64,000 nucleotides of DNA. Source: Thermohalobaculum sp050043005. GTDB lineage: Bacteria > Pseudomonadota > Alphaproteobacteria > Rhodobacterales > Rhodobacteraceae. Below the pieces are notes generated by a model that was given only the letters and a program-made list of their open reading frames with translations, made no database searches and was not told the origin of the DNA. Location: positions 10,572 through 74,571 of the forward strand of contig JBHJIZ010000130.1 of assembly GCA_050043005.1 (NCBI GenBank). Direction: 5' to 3'. The first letter of the stretch is position 1, and the number at the start of each line of letters is the position of its first letter. This document shows positions 1 to 9,174 of this stretch, piece by piece. The translations under genes were made by a program, and so were the position numbers.

Positions 1-1872
1 GGCATGGGCGCGCGCGAGCCCGGTCGGTTTGGCGAGATCCGCGGCGCGAACGACGACAATCCATCGAATTTCTATGTCACGAACGGCGCGAACACACTGA
101 CCGGCAATCATGCCGCGGGCTCCGAGGACAAGGGCTTCTATTTCAGCCTGACCGGCGGCGACTCCCGCGCGTTCGACACCTTCACCGACAACGCCGCGCA
201 TTCAGCCGCTGGCCGCGGGTTCTATTTGAACCACGGCGGACTGATCCAGGACGGCAGCCCCCAGGGCAGCCAGGAACAACCGCAGAAAGTCGATCCTTGG
301 TTGGTCGAAGGCCTGACGCTCTACAAAGCCGATGGTGCCTATGTGCGCGGGGTCGAGGGCACCTTCACGAACTCGGCCTTCGCGGAAATGGAAAGCAACG
401 CCCGCTTTCGTCTGAACCAGACCATCGAAGACAGCCTGATCGTTGGACGGTCGAACAACATCGGCAATCCCGACACGGCCGAGGAAATCGCCGCAGGCAG
501 GTCGTTGCCGGACGGCGACGGCAACTTCCAGGGCTTTCAACTCTATGATGGTCCGGGCGGGCTCTCGAACGTGATGTTCGACGGATTCGAGGGCGATGAC
601 ACCGCCATCGAAACGTCGAACGCCATCCACAAGACGGCGTCGTTCTTCACCGAGGGCATCACCTGGGGTGAGAACATCGACGAAGCCAGCAAGCTGGATA
701 TTGACGGTGGCGGCAATGCCATCGGCAATGACGGCTGGGCGCGCGGTATCGTCGACATTGACGGCAGCCTGACCGGCTTTCCGGGTGCAATGATCTACCA
801 GCACAGCCGGGATCGCGACGGGTCCGAGGCGTTCAATGCCGGAGAGATCTATGAAGTGGTCGAAGACTGGGGCGCGATCATCACCTATGGCCAGTCCAGC
901 GGCACGCTGCGGATCGACAATGGCGGCTCAGACGAGGACAACGATGGCGGCAACAACGGCAGTGCCGCGGACGACCTGTCTATAACGCGTTCAGACGGTG
1001 AATACGCCAACAACCTGCGCAAACAGATCCCAGTTTTTTCAGAGTACACATACGAGATCGACTATCGGTCGATCGATGACCAGTTCCGGCTTTACCTGCA
1101 CGACATGGACTGGGGTGACAGCGTCGTCGTCAACCTGGGTCCGGTGCCGGTCACGTCGTCCTTCACGATCGATGACCCATATTCCGATGTAGCGTGGGAG
1201 GCTCGGGAAGTGTCCTCGATGGACATGCTCGGCGCCTCGCCCGATACGGCGGTGTTCCAGGATGCGGACGGCCAGGTGCATGTCAAACTGGTGGCACAGA
1301 TGGCCCATGGCTATCTTTGGCCGCAGCCGGGCGAGACTTTCAATGACACGCTGCATTCCGGCGTGACGGTGCTGGTCGACACAGAAGCCGGAGTCGACCT
1401 CGACGCTCTGGTCTTCGATGACCCTCAACCGGACGAAGCTCTGCCGCCGCTACCATATGCCGAGGGCCAGGGCCCGCAACCGGACCCCGAACCGGAGGTG
1501 GTGTTCTCGGTAATGGACGGGATCAGCGATCAGTTTGTGGACTCTGATCTCACAGACGGCGAGGTTATCTACGGCACTGGCATCAACATCGTTGCGACAC
1601 CCGAGTTCGATATCGGTAGCGCGGTGTTCTATTTGAACGGCGAAAAGGTGCAGACAGAGAACAAGTCTGCCTATGCACTGTTCGGCAATCGCGGCGACAA
1701 CTTTGCTGCCGGAGATCTCGAGGACGGGACATATGAACTCGAGGTCGCGTTCTACTCCGAAAAGCGCGGGCGCGGTGATCTGCTCGCAGCCCACGATGTG
1801 ACATTCACGGTCAGCAACGATCTGGACGACGTGGCGGCGTTCGATTTTACCCAGGATTCGTTGCTGCTCTGA
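1..1872 (+). CDS. C-terminal part of a large parallel beta-helix surface protein (5' end outside window)
   Basis: The reading frame is open from the first base, so the gene starts upstream; 623 residues are visible. The first 300 residues have the Asn/Gly-rich periodicity of a right-handed beta-helix. A stretch near residues 25-50 (NGANTLTGNHAAGSEDKGFY) resembles the 'N..AAGSE..GF' rung of G8/CEMIP-type hyaluronidase-like proteins. An acidic Asp/Gly/Asn-rich region near residues 300-330 may bind calcium. The last 120 residues look like an Ig-like or fibronectin-like beta domain. It is probably secreted or surface-attached and may act on polysaccharide; that role is inference from the fold. 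No signal peptide can be assessed because the N-terminus is missing. The next feature downstream is a tRNA on the other strand, so this gene is last in its transcription unit. Confidence 0.6.
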   Translation, partial: GMGAREPGRFGEIRGANDDNPSNFYVTNGANTLTGNHAAGSEDKGFYFSLTGGDSRAFDTFTDNAAHSAAGRGFYLNHGGLIQDGSPQGSQEQPQKVDPWLVEGLTLYKADGAYVRGVEGTFTNSAFAEMESNARFRLNQTIEDSLIVGRSNNIGNPDTAEEIAAGRSLPDGDGNFQGFQLYDGPGGLSNVMFDGFEGDDTAIETSNAIHKTASFFTEGITWGENIDEASKLDIDGGGNAIGNDGWARGIVDIDGSLTGFPGAMIYQHSRDRDGSEAFNAGEIYEVVEDWGAIITYGQSSGTLRIDNGGSDEDNDGGNNGSAADDLSITRSDGEYANNLRKQIPVFSEYTYEIDYRSIDDQFRLYLHDMDWGDSVVVNLGPVPVTSSFTIDDPYSDVAWEAREVSSMDMLGASPDTAVFQDADGQVHVKLVAQMAHGYLWPQPGETFNDTLHSGVTVLVDTEAGVDLDALVFDDPQPDEALPPLPYAEGQGPQPDPEPEVVFSVMDGISDQFVDSDLTDGEVIYGTGINIVATPEFDIGSAVFYLNGEKVQTENKSAYALFGNRGDNFAAGDLEDGTYELEVAFYSEKRGRGDLLAAHDVTFTVSNDLDDVAAFDFTQDSLLL

Positions 1873-2060
1873 AATCAGGTCGCGGAGCAGCTCATTTTCA
1901 TTCCTGAACCACGACGCCAAAGCTTAAGCGCTACTCGGTGAGCGATTGAGGATTCTTTACCAGAGCGATCCCGCTCCTGCTTGGTAGCCCTCGCTCGACA
2001 CAGTAGTGAAACGAAGCAAGGTTCGGCTAAGAAAGTTGCAGCCTAACTTCCCGAAAACAA

Positions 2061-2136
2061 TGGTGAGCCCGACAGGATTCGAACCTGTGACCCACTGATT
2101 AAAAGTCAGTTGCTCTACCAACTGAGCTACGGGCCC
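2061..2136 (-). tRNA. tRNA-Lys (anticodon UUU)
   Basis: The minus strand folds as a standard cloverleaf of 76 nt. The acceptor stem GGGCCCG pairs with CGGGCTC (one G-T wobble), followed by A and an encoded CCA. The D arm contains AGCTCAGTTGGTAGAGC. The anticodon arm is ACTGA-CTTTTAA-TCAGT, with TTT at positions 34-36. The T arm is ACAGG-TTCGAAT-CCTGT. The UUU anticodon reads AAA and AAG. Confidence 0.97.
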
Positions 2137-2305
2137 ACGCGCGGCGCGGTTTAGTCGCCAGCGCCGGGCGGGTCAAGGCGGCAATCCCGCAAATCGGGGT
2201 TGTCGGATAACTGGCTAGCATCAGAAGGCCGATAGGTGGTGCCAGCGAGCCGACGCAATCCAGAAAGAGAGTGCGGGGCGGGACGGCATCCCGCAGGTTG
2301 TCGCT

Positions 2306-3211
2306 ATGGAACGGGCAGCACCAACCGGACTCTCCTCAACTGGCAGCGGCGGCTTCTGGATGGTCCTGTCGTGCGCGCTGCTTGCTGGCGGCGCCGCACT
2401 TGGCCGATACGTCGCGTTAGAGGGCGTGCCGACCTTTCAAACCGTTTTTCTGCGGTTGGCCTTTGCAATACTGGCCTTTGCGCCACTGCTCATGGTTCGT
2501 GGCACTGAACTGCTGCACACCAAACACCTAAACCTCTATATCCTGCGCGTTTTCGTTGGTCTGTTCGGGATGACGACATGGTTTGCCGCTCTCAGCTACA
2601 TCCCGGTCGGCGAGCTGCCTGCGATCGGATTCCTTGCCCCGATTTTTGGCACAGTTGGAGCGGTTTTCCTTTTGCGCGAAGTGGTTGGCTGGCGGCGCTG
2701 GAGTGCCACTCTGGTCGGACTGCTGGGAGCACTCGTCATCCTGCGTCCGGGCGTCAATGAACTCGACATCGGCACATGGCTCGCCATCGCAGCAGCGTTC
2801 GGCATGGCTATGGCGGGCTTGTTGGTGAAAAACCTGACGGGCAAGGACGACCCGGACAAGGTTGTACTGATCGCGCTCTGCCTGCAGGCACCAGTCGCGC
2901 TGATCCCAGCGATCATCGTCTGGCAACCGATCAGCCTTGAGACTTGGGGCGTTTACGCGGTGATGGGTCTTTGCGGAATGCTTGGCCACATAACGTTGAC
3001 AAGGGCCTTTCGCGCGGCCGATGCGTCCGTTGTCATGTCGCTGGAATTCGCGCGACTTCCGTTTGCCGTCCTCTACGGTTTCGCAATGTTCGGAGAGCTG
3101 ATCGACCTGTGGACATGGGTCGGAGCCGGGATCATCTTTGCGGCAGCACTCTATACCGCACACCGTGAACGTGTGCGCAGACGCACCGAACCGGAGCCAA
3201 TCCGAGAGTAG
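2306..3211 (+). CDS. EamA/DMT-superfamily transporter
   Basis: This 301-residue protein has about ten hydrophobic segments arranged as two EamA repeats (roughly residues 17-146 and 160-285). That is the usual length and fold of drug/metabolite transporters of the inner membrane. The charged tail RERVRRRTEPEPIRE is probably cytoplasmic. The substrate cannot be read from sequence; family members export amino acids, nucleosides or metabolites. The gene stands alone: the tRNA upstream is on the opposite strand, and the gene downstream is convergent with only 10 bp between the stop codons. Confidence 0.85.
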   Translation: MERAAPTGLSSTGSGGFWMVLSCALLAGGAALGRYVALEGVPTFQTVFLRLAFAILAFAPLLMVRGTELLHTKHLNLYILRVFVGLFGMTTWFAALSYIPVGELPAIGFLAPIFGTVGAVFLLREVVGWRRWSATLVGLLGALVILRPGVNELDIGTWLAIAAAFGMAMAGLLVKNLTGKDDPDKVVLIALCLQAPVALIPAIIVWQPISLETWGVYAVMGLCGMLGHITLTRAFRAADASVVMSLEFARLPFAVLYGFAMFGELIDLWTWVGAGIIFAAALYTAHRERVRRRTEPEPIRE

Positions 3212-3221
3212 AAATCAAGGG

Positions 3222-4049
3222 TCACTCGGAAGAGCAAATCGGGATCGTCAGCCCATCCGGCAAACGTGTTTCGGCATCGCCGCACGCCATATCCAACTGA
3301 TCTTGATTGAGACCGCGCGCCGTCGATAGGTCGGCCCCCGCGAACCGCGTTCGACGCAGCAGCGCGTCAGCCAGATCCGCATCGCGAAGATCCGCGCCGG
3401 TCATGTCGGTGCTTGAGAGTCGCGCATTCCGCAAGTCCGCCTTGAGCAGCGTGCTTTCACTGAGATCCGCACGATCCAGATCCGCCCCGCTCAGCCGTGC
3501 CTTGCTGAAGTCGGCACCGGACAGACTTGCGCGCTCAAGGTCCACGCGGTCCATCTTGGCGGCAACGAAAACAACCCGCGCGCCACGCACACGGCGCAGG
3601 AACGCCGCCCGAAGATCCGCTTTCGTAAAGTCGGCTCCGTCGATCTCGGCATTGGCGAAATCGGTATCTCTTAGGTCCGTGTCCCGGAAAACGGATCCGG
3701 TCAGAACGGACTTCTCGAGATCCGCATCCCGCATCCGAGCACCTGTGAAGTCTGCTCCGACGGCCGTCGACTGCTCCATCTCGACGCGTTGCATCCGCGC
3801 ATCGTGGAAGATCGCATCCGGCAGAGTCGATGACTTGAGATCCGCCTCAATCATCCGCGCATCGGTGAAGTCTGCCTTTTCAATGGAGAGCTCCCGCAAT
3901 GACGCCCGGTCAAGATTGCAGTCGGGGCATCCGGCATTTGCCACGATTTCGGTCGCGGTGTCGGCGCGTGCAGGTTCGGCAAACAAAGCGATTGCGAGCA
4001 GTCCACCAAGCACACCTGAAGCCCATCTACCCACCCGCATCATGCGCAA
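3222..4049 (-). CDS. Exported pentapeptide-repeat protein
   Basis: A signal peptide is evident at residues 1-29 (basic start, hydrophobic core GVLGGLLAIALF, cleavage near ARA-D). Residues 45-245 are tandem pentapeptide repeats of the A(D/N)LXX type, for example GADFTGARMRDADLEKSVL, which form a right-handed quadrilateral beta-helix. A C(P/D)C pair lies just after the signal peptide (AGCPDCNLDRA) and two cysteines occur at the C-terminus (DMACGDAETRLPDG and PIC), so disulfides are plausible in the periplasm. The ACGD..TRLP..L..P.C tail recurs in alphaproteobacterial pentapeptide proteins. Its molecular role is unknown. It is transcribed divergently from the purine operon. Confidence 0.85.
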   Translation of the reverse strand: MRMMRVGRWASGVLGGLLAIALFAEPARADTATEIVANAGCPDCNLDRASLRELSIEKADFTDARMIEADLKSSTLPDAIFHDARMQRVEMEQSTAVGADFTGARMRDADLEKSVLTGSVFRDTDLRDTDFANAEIDGADFTKADLRAAFLRRVRGARVVFVAAKMDRVDLERASLSGADFSKARLSGADLDRADLSESTLLKADLRNARLSSTDMTGADLRDADLADALLRRTRFAGADLSTARGLNQDQLDMACGDAETRLPDGLTIPICSSE

Positions 4050-4128
4050 ATTCCCGTTTCTCGTTCATCATACCAGCAGGATACGCGGCAAAGTGGGGCC
4101 ACACCAGCCCGGTCAGCCTGATGAGCAT

Positions 4129-4144
4129 TTTGTTTGACAACAAA
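4129..4144 (+). promoter_or_regulatory. Candidate promoter/operator of the purine operon
   Basis: A perfect inverted repeat TTTGTT-TGAC-AACAAA lies 53 bp before the chosen ABC ATPase start. It contains an exact -35 hexamer TTGACA at 4134-4139, but no good -10 box is seen at the right distance. A purine- or xanthine-responsive repressor site is a reasonable guess from position only; no regulator is encoded next to it. Confidence 0.35.
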
Positions 4145-4196
4145 GCATCGGCACGCGCACGTTTTTGCTGCGCTGCAAGATGGCTGTGGGGAAAGC

Positions 4197-5729
4197 ATGG
4201 ATACACCGGCGGGACAGACGGCCTTGTTCGAGGCCAGAGACGTCTCGAAGCTGTTCGGCACGTTCGCCGCGAATGACAAAGTCTCGCTCGTCGTTCAGCG
4301 TGGAGAAAAACACGCGCTTTTGGGTGAGAACGGGGCCGGCAAATCCACGCTGGTCAAGATGATGTACGGCGTAATGCAGCCGACATCGGGACAGTTCTTT
4401 TGGCGTGGGCAGCAGGTCACGATCCCCAAGCCCGCCGCGGCACGCGAAATGGGCATCGGTATGGTGTTTCAGCATTTCTCGGTCTTCGACGCGCTCAACG
4501 TGGCCGAAAACATTGCACTTGCACTGCCGCCGCAGTCGATGCGCGGCCTGTCCGACAGCATCGCCGAGGTGTCCGAGGCCTACGGTCTGGCAATCGATCC
4601 GGAACGCGCGGTCCACACGCTCTCGGTCGGTGAAAAGCAGCGGGGCGAGATCATCCGCTGCCTCTTGCAGTCGCCGCAGCTTCTGATCATGGACGAGCCG
4701 ACTTCGGTTCTGACGCCGCAGGAAACCCAGATCCTTTTCTCGACACTTAACCAACTGGCCGAAGACGGCTGCGCGATCCTCTATATCAGCCACAAATTGG
4801 AGGAAGTGAAAACTCTCTGCGATACGGCGACCATCCTGCGCCATGGCAAACTGGTAGCCCATTGCGATCCCGGTAAGAGCTCGGCGCGCGAAATGGCCGA
4901 ACTGATGGTCGGCGACAACATCGCGAACTTGGCGCGGAACGGCGCGACGCAGCCCGGAGATGCGCGGTTGGAAATCACAGATCTGACGCTTCCTGCTGAC
5001 GGGGATTTCGGCACGGCGCTGGATCGGATCTCCCTGAAAGTCCACGCAGGCGAGATCGTCGGGATCGCAGGGATTGCCGGCGAAGGCCAGCCCGAGCTGA
5101 TGGACGCGCTGACCGGTGAGCGGCTGGCCGGAACGCCCGCCACGATCCGCATGGATGGAGCGCCCCTCGGCCGCGCCGGACCTACGGATCGCCGGGCGGC
5201 AGGGGCTGCTTTCGTGCCAGAGGAACGCAACGGTCATGCGGCGATCTCGGATCTTACGCTGTCCGAAAACGTTATCCTTGCCCACCATACCGCCGAAGGT
5301 GTGGCCGGTGGCGGCTGGATCGATTTCGGCAAGGCCGCCGATTGGACTCGCCGAATTCGCGAAGCCTTCGATGTGCGCGCGGGCGACGAGAACCCCGCTG
5401 CAGGGTCGCTTTCTGGCGGCAATCTTCAGAAGTTCGTCGTCGGGCGAGAGATTTTGCGCAAGCCCGGCGTTCTGATCGTCAGTCAGCCGACCTGGGGCGT
5501 GGACGCCGGGGCCGCCGCCGTGATCCGCCAGGCGCTGATCGATCTGGCGTGGGACGGTGCCGCGGTTCTGGTGATCAGCCAGGATCTGGAGGAAGTCTTC
5601 GCAATCTGCGACCGCATTGCGGTGATCTATCACGGAACGCTGTCTTCGGCGAAGCCAGCCGCAGAGATGACAGCCGAAACCGTCGGTCTTCTGATGGCGG
5701 GCGGAACACTGGCGGAGGACGCGGCGTGA
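4197..5729 (+). CDS. ABC transporter ATP-binding protein, purine/nucleoside (BMP-type) importer
   Basis: The 510-residue protein carries two fused ATPase domains, as in sugar and nucleoside importers. Domain 1 has Walker A GENGAGKST, signature LSVGEKQRGEI and Walker B LLIMDEPTSVL. Domain 2 has the degenerate Walker A GIAGEGQPEL and signature LSGGNLQKFVVGRE. This degenerate second domain is typical of the BmpA/YufO-type family that imports nucleosides or purines. The ATG at 4197 is preceded by GGGGA; an in-frame TTG at 4134 would add 21 residues with no ribosome binding site. It starts an operon whose genes overlap through 14234. The neighbouring xanthine dehydrogenase and guanine deaminase argue for a purine base or nucleoside as substrate. 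Confidence 0.92.
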   Translation: MDTPAGQTALFEARDVSKLFGTFAANDKVSLVVQRGEKHALLGENGAGKSTLVKMMYGVMQPTSGQFFWRGQQVTIPKPAAAREMGIGMVFQHFSVFDALNVAENIALALPPQSMRGLSDSIAEVSEAYGLAIDPERAVHTLSVGEKQRGEIIRCLLQSPQLLIMDEPTSVLTPQETQILFSTLNQLAEDGCAILYISHKLEEVKTLCDTATILRHGKLVAHCDPGKSSAREMAELMVGDNIANLARNGATQPGDARLEITDLTLPADGDFGTALDRISLKVHAGEIVGIAGIAGEGQPELMDALTGERLAGTPATIRMDGAPLGRAGPTDRRAAGAAFVPEERNGHAAISDLTLSENVILAHHTAEGVAGGGWIDFGKAADWTRRIREAFDVRAGDENPAAGSLSGGNLQKFVVGREILRKPGVLIVSQPTWGVDAGAAAVIRQALIDLAWDGAAVLVISQDLEEVFAICDRIAVIYHGTLSSAKPAAEMTAETVGLLMAGGTLAEDAA

Positions 5730-6841
5730 TTCTGCTCGAACCCAGAGAGCAACCCTCGCGCCTGCTCGCCGTCCTGTCACCCGTGGTCGCCATTGCGCTA
5801 ATGCTGTTCGCGGGCGCGATCATGCTGGCAGCAATGGGTCAGCCGCCGCTTCAAGCGCTCTACGTCTACTTCTTCCAGCCGGTTCACGAGCTTTGGTTCT
5901 ATCTGGTCCGGCCCGAGGAGCGCGCGATGTGGATCTACACGCCCTCGGAAGTGCTGGTGAAGGCCATTCCGCTCGCGCTGATCGGCGCCGGGCTCACGAT
6001 TTGCTTCCGGGCCAATGTCTGGAACATCGGCGCCGCCGGTCAGTATACGCTGGGAGCGATCTTTGGCGGCGCCGCCGCATTGTATGGGCCAGAGGGCAGC
6101 CCGTGGCTGACACAGCCACTCTATCTCGCGGCGGGCGCTTTCGGCGGGCTGCTCTGGGCCGCAATCCCGGCACTTCTGCGCACGCGGTTCAATGCGAACG
6201 AGATCCTCGTCAGCCTGATGCTGACCTATGTCGCAACACTTCTGTTGGACTGGCTCGTGCGCGGCCCGTGGAAAAGCCCCACCTCGTTCGGCTTCCCGGT
6301 CTCTGCCGACTTCACGGACAGCTACCTGCTACCAGTTCTGGTTCAGGGGACGCGCCTGCATCTTGGCTTGATCCTGGCGATCGTCATTGCCGTCGCCCTG
6401 GCCCTGATGATGGCCCGTACCTTACGCGGTTTCCGCGTTCGGGTGATTGGTGCCGCGCCGCGCGCGGGTGCCTTCGCAGGGTTTTCGCAATCGGGCACGA
6501 TCTGGTTCGTGTTGTTGCTGTCGGGTGGTCTGGCGGGGCTTGCTGGCGCTATCGAAGTCAGCGCCACAATCGGCAAGCTCCAGCCCGAGATCTCCGCCAG
6601 TTATGGCTTCACGGCGATCATCGTCGCGTTTCTTGGCCGTCTAAACCCCGCTGGCGCACTTCTGGGCGCGCTGATCCTCGCCATCAGTTACATCGGCGGC
6701 GAGAACGCGCAGATCCTGCTGAAACTCCCAAAGAATGTGACCGGTATCTTCCAAGGGATGCTGCTGTTCTTCCTGCTCGCCTGCGACACACTGATCCGCT
6801 ACCGAATCCGCTGGACGTCAGCCTCAGCGGGCGCCGCCTGA
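5726..6841 (+). CDS. ABC transporter permease, purine/nucleoside importer (subunit 1)
   Basis: The start is GTG at 5726, overlapping the ATPase stop (GTGA), and gives 371 residues. About ten transmembrane segments are visible, together with the BPD_transp_2 core (FRANVWNIGAAGQYTLGAI and the later GGLAGLAGAIEVS...GFTAIIVAFLG). This matches the larger permease of BmpA-type nucleoside importers. A frame-open region extends far upstream (to about 5342) but lies inside the ATPase gene and is not coding. It would form the membrane heterodimer with the next gene product. Confidence 0.92.
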   Translation: MILLEPREQPSRLLAVLSPVVAIALMLFAGAIMLAAMGQPPLQALYVYFFQPVHELWFYLVRPEERAMWIYTPSEVLVKAIPLALIGAGLTICFRANVWNIGAAGQYTLGAIFGGAAALYGPEGSPWLTQPLYLAAGAFGGLLWAAIPALLRTRFNANEILVSLMLTYVATLLLDWLVRGPWKSPTSFGFPVSADFTDSYLLPVLVQGTRLHLGLILAIVIAVALALMMARTLRGFRVRVIGAAPRAGAFAGFSQSGTIWFVLLLSGGLAGLAGAIEVSATIGKLQPEISASYGFTAIIVAFLGRLNPAGALLGALILAISYIGGENAQILLKLPKNVTGIFQGMLLFFLLACDTLIRYRIRWTSASAGAA

Positions 6842-7752
6842 TGGAACCCTTCCTGATCTCGATGATGATCGCGGCAACGCCGTTTCTGTTCGCCGGAATG
6901 GGAGAACTGGTCGCCGAGCGTTCGGGTGTTCTGAACCTCGGGGTCGAAGGCATGATGTTGATGGGGGCTGTCGCCGCCTTCGCAGTGTCCTGGAGCACTG
7001 GCAACTCGACGCTGGCCATTTTGACGGGAGCCTTCGCGGGTGGTCTCATGGCGTTGATTTTCTGCGTGATCGCGCTCAGCCTGTTGGCCAATCAGGCGGC
7101 CACGGGGCTTGCATTAACGATCTTCGGGGTCGGCGCTTCTGGGTTGATCGGCCAGAATTTCGTCGGTGAAGCGCTGGAGCCGTTGCAGAAACTCACGATC
7201 CCGGTGATGTCCGACAGCACGATGTTGGGCCGCGTTCTGTTCGCGCATGATGGCATGGTCTATCTTGCACTGGTGATGGCTGCGGCGGTCGCATGGTTCC
7301 TGTCGCTATCGCGCGCGGGACTGGAACTGCGTGCTGTCGGCGACAGTCACACCAGCGCCCACGCGCTCGGCCTACCCGTTATCCGCATCCGCTATGCCGC
7401 AACGATCTTCGGCGGCGCGATGGCCGGGCTGGGCGGCGCGTACTTGTCGCTAGCCTACACCCCGTTATGGGGGGAGAACATGACCAACGGGCGCGGCTGG
7501 ATCGCACTGGCGCTGGAGGTCTTCGCGACATGGCGACCGTGGAGGCTCGTTGCAGGAGCCTACCTGTTCGCCACGGTCACACAGTTGCAATTCTACGGCC
7601 AAAACTGGGGGTGGCCCATACCCGCACAGTTCCTCGCCATGGCACCATATCTGGCGACCGTGGTGGCACTCGTGATCATCAGCCGAGACATTGGCTTGAC
7701 CAAGGCAAACGCGCCCGCGTGTATCGGGCAGCCCTTCCGGGCAGAGCGCTGA
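6841..7752 (+). CDS. ABC transporter permease, purine/nucleoside importer (subunit 2)
   Basis: The ATG at 6841 shares its A with the preceding TGA stop, giving 303 residues. The start MEPFLISMMIAATPFLFAGM and the segment AERSGVLNLGVEGMMLMGA are hallmarks of the smaller BmpA-type permease; a conserved GRGWIALALEVF box lies near residue 220. An open frame on the same strand runs back to 5893 inside permease 1, but that part is a shadow. No periplasmic binding protein is encoded beside the transporter, although the family normally has a BMP lipoprotein. It may be encoded elsewhere. Confidence 0.92.
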   Translation: MEPFLISMMIAATPFLFAGMGELVAERSGVLNLGVEGMMLMGAVAAFAVSWSTGNSTLAILTGAFAGGLMALIFCVIALSLLANQAATGLALTIFGVGASGLIGQNFVGEALEPLQKLTIPVMSDSTMLGRVLFAHDGMVYLALVMAAAVAWFLSLSRAGLELRAVGDSHTSAHALGLPVIRIRYAATIFGGAMAGLGGAYLSLAYTPLWGENMTNGRGWIALALEVFATWRPWRLVAGAYLFATVTQLQFYGQNWGWPIPAQFLAMAPYLATVVALVIISRDIGLTKANAPACIGQPFRAER

Positions 7753-7761
7753 GAGGTCGCG

Positions 7762-9174
7762 ATGTCAGACACCATCCGCTTCCTGTTGAACGGCGAAGAG
7801 GTCGAGATCCGGGACCTCTCGCCCACAACCACCCTGCTGAACTGGCTGCGCTATGACCTTGCGCTGACCGGGTCCAAGGAAGGTTGCGCCGAGGGCGATT
7901 GCGGGGCTTGCACGGTCGCGATCCTGGATGGCGAGACCTGGCGCCCGGTTTGCGCCTGCATCCAGTTGCTGGGGATGCTGCACGGACAGTCGGTGGTGAC
8001 GGTCGAAGGCATTTCGGGTCCCAACGCAGAACTGCATCCGGTTCAGGCGTCCATGGCGGAAGGCCATGGCTCGCAATGCGGGTTCTGTACACCCGGTTTC
8101 GTGATGAGCCTGTGGACCGAGTATCAGACCGGCGCGCGCCCCGATACGTCTCGGACTTGCGATCTGCTGGCCGGGAACCTCTGTCGCTGCACCGGGTATG
8201 GGCCGATCCTGGATGCGGCATCTGAAGCATTTGACCGCCCGCAACCGGCGTGGACCGTTCCCGCGAACTGCATCGACTTCTCTCCTTTGACCTACGCGAG
8301 CGATGGTCGGCGATGGTGGTCGCCGGAAACGATTAACGATCTTGCTGATCTCGTTGCCCAGAACCCGGATGCGACAATCATCTCCGGCGCCACCGATGTC
8401 GGGCTTTGGGTCACCAAGCACGGCTTCGATCCAGAGAAGGTGATCTACACTGGCCGGGTTGCCGACCTGACGCAGATCACCGAGATGGATGGCTGGATCG
8501 AGATCGGAGCGGGCGTCACCTATGCCCAGGCCGAAGCGCGCATCGCAGAACTCGCCCCGGATTTCGGTACGTTGGTCCGGCGGATCGGCGGTGCTCAGGT
8601 CCGTGCAGCTGGCACCATCGGCGGCAACATCGCCAACGGATCACCGATCGGCGACACACCACCCGCCCTGAATGCGCTCGGCGCCGAACTGGTTCTACGC
8701 CGTGGCGCGGAGCGCCGCACGATCCCGCTCTCCGACTTCTTCCTCGAATACGGCAAGCAGGATCGAAAACCGGGAGAGTTTGTCGAAGCAATCCGCGTCC
8801 CCATCCCAAACGATCCGGCCCGGCTGCGCTGCTACAAAGTCTCGAAGCGCAGCGATCAGGACATCACGGCGATCCTGGGATGCATGATTGTCGATGTCAT
8901 AGACAACCAAGTCCACTCGGCCCGCCTTGCTTTTGGCGGCATGGCCGGGATCCCGAAACGTGCCAGTCACGCGGAAGCAGCGCTTATCGATCAGCCTTGG
9001 ACTCGCGCGACGATCGAAGCCGCCATGCAGGCGATGACGAACGACTTCGCGCCGCTGACCGACATGCGAGCTTCCGCCGCCTACCGGATGCAGGTCGCAC
9101 AAAACCTTTTGATGCGGTACTTTCTCGAGATGACGGAGCCTGAGACTGCGACGCGCATCACCGAGATCGCCTGA
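7762..9174 (+). CDS. xdhA: Xanthine dehydrogenase small subunit (2x[2Fe-2S], FAD)
   Basis: The 470-residue protein matches the bacterial XdhA layout and length (Rhodobacter capsulatus XdhA is about 460). The plant-type ferredoxin domain at residues 1-70 carries C42, C47, C50 and C66. The second cluster domain has C106/C109 (SQCGFCTPGF) and C141/C143 (NLCRCTGY). The FAD domain starts near residue 180 with FAD-loop motifs TIISGATDVGL and GTIGGNIANGSPIGD. With XdhB it oxidises hypoxanthine and xanthine to urate using NAD+ in the cytoplasm. It starts 9 bp after the permease stop, with GAGAGG as ribosome binding site, so import and oxidation are co-expressed. Confidence 0.96.
   Translation: MSDTIRFLLNGEEVEIRDLSPTTTLLNWLRYDLALTGSKEGCAEGDCGACTVAILDGETWRPVCACIQLLGMLHGQSVVTVEGISGPNAELHPVQASMAEGHGSQCGFCTPGFVMSLWTEYQTGARPDTSRTCDLLAGNLCRCTGYGPILDAASEAFDRPQPAWTVPANCIDFSPLTYASDGRRWWSPETINDLADLVAQNPDATIISGATDVGLWVTKHGFDPEKVIYTGRVADLTQITEMDGWIEIGAGVTYAQAEARIAELAPDFGTLVRRIGGAQVRAAGTIGGNIANGSPIGDTPPALNALGAELVLRRGAERRTIPLSDFFLEYGKQDRKPGEFVEAIRVPIPNDPARLRCYKVSKRSDQDITAILGCMIVDVIDNQVHSARLAFGGMAGIPKRASHAEAALIDQPWTRATIEAAMQAMTNDFAPLTDMRASAAYRMQVAQNLLMRYFLEMTEPETATRITEIA

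Noticed and set aside
4129..4196. Purine riboswitch ahead of the purine operon
   Set aside because: No three-way junction with conserved loops is present in the short leader; only a dyad and a -35-like hexamer.
4113..5780. 555-codon open frame on the minus strand
   Set aside because: It lies wholly opposite the ABC ATPase and has the Arg/Gln/His-rich composition of an antisense shadow in GC-rich DNA; no motif or ribosome binding site.
5893..6840. N-terminal extension of permease 2 in an open frame
   Set aside because: The segment is an out-of-frame reading of permease 1 (Arg/His/Gly-rich, no membrane helices); the ATG at 6841 overlaps the permease 1 stop and begins the true family start.
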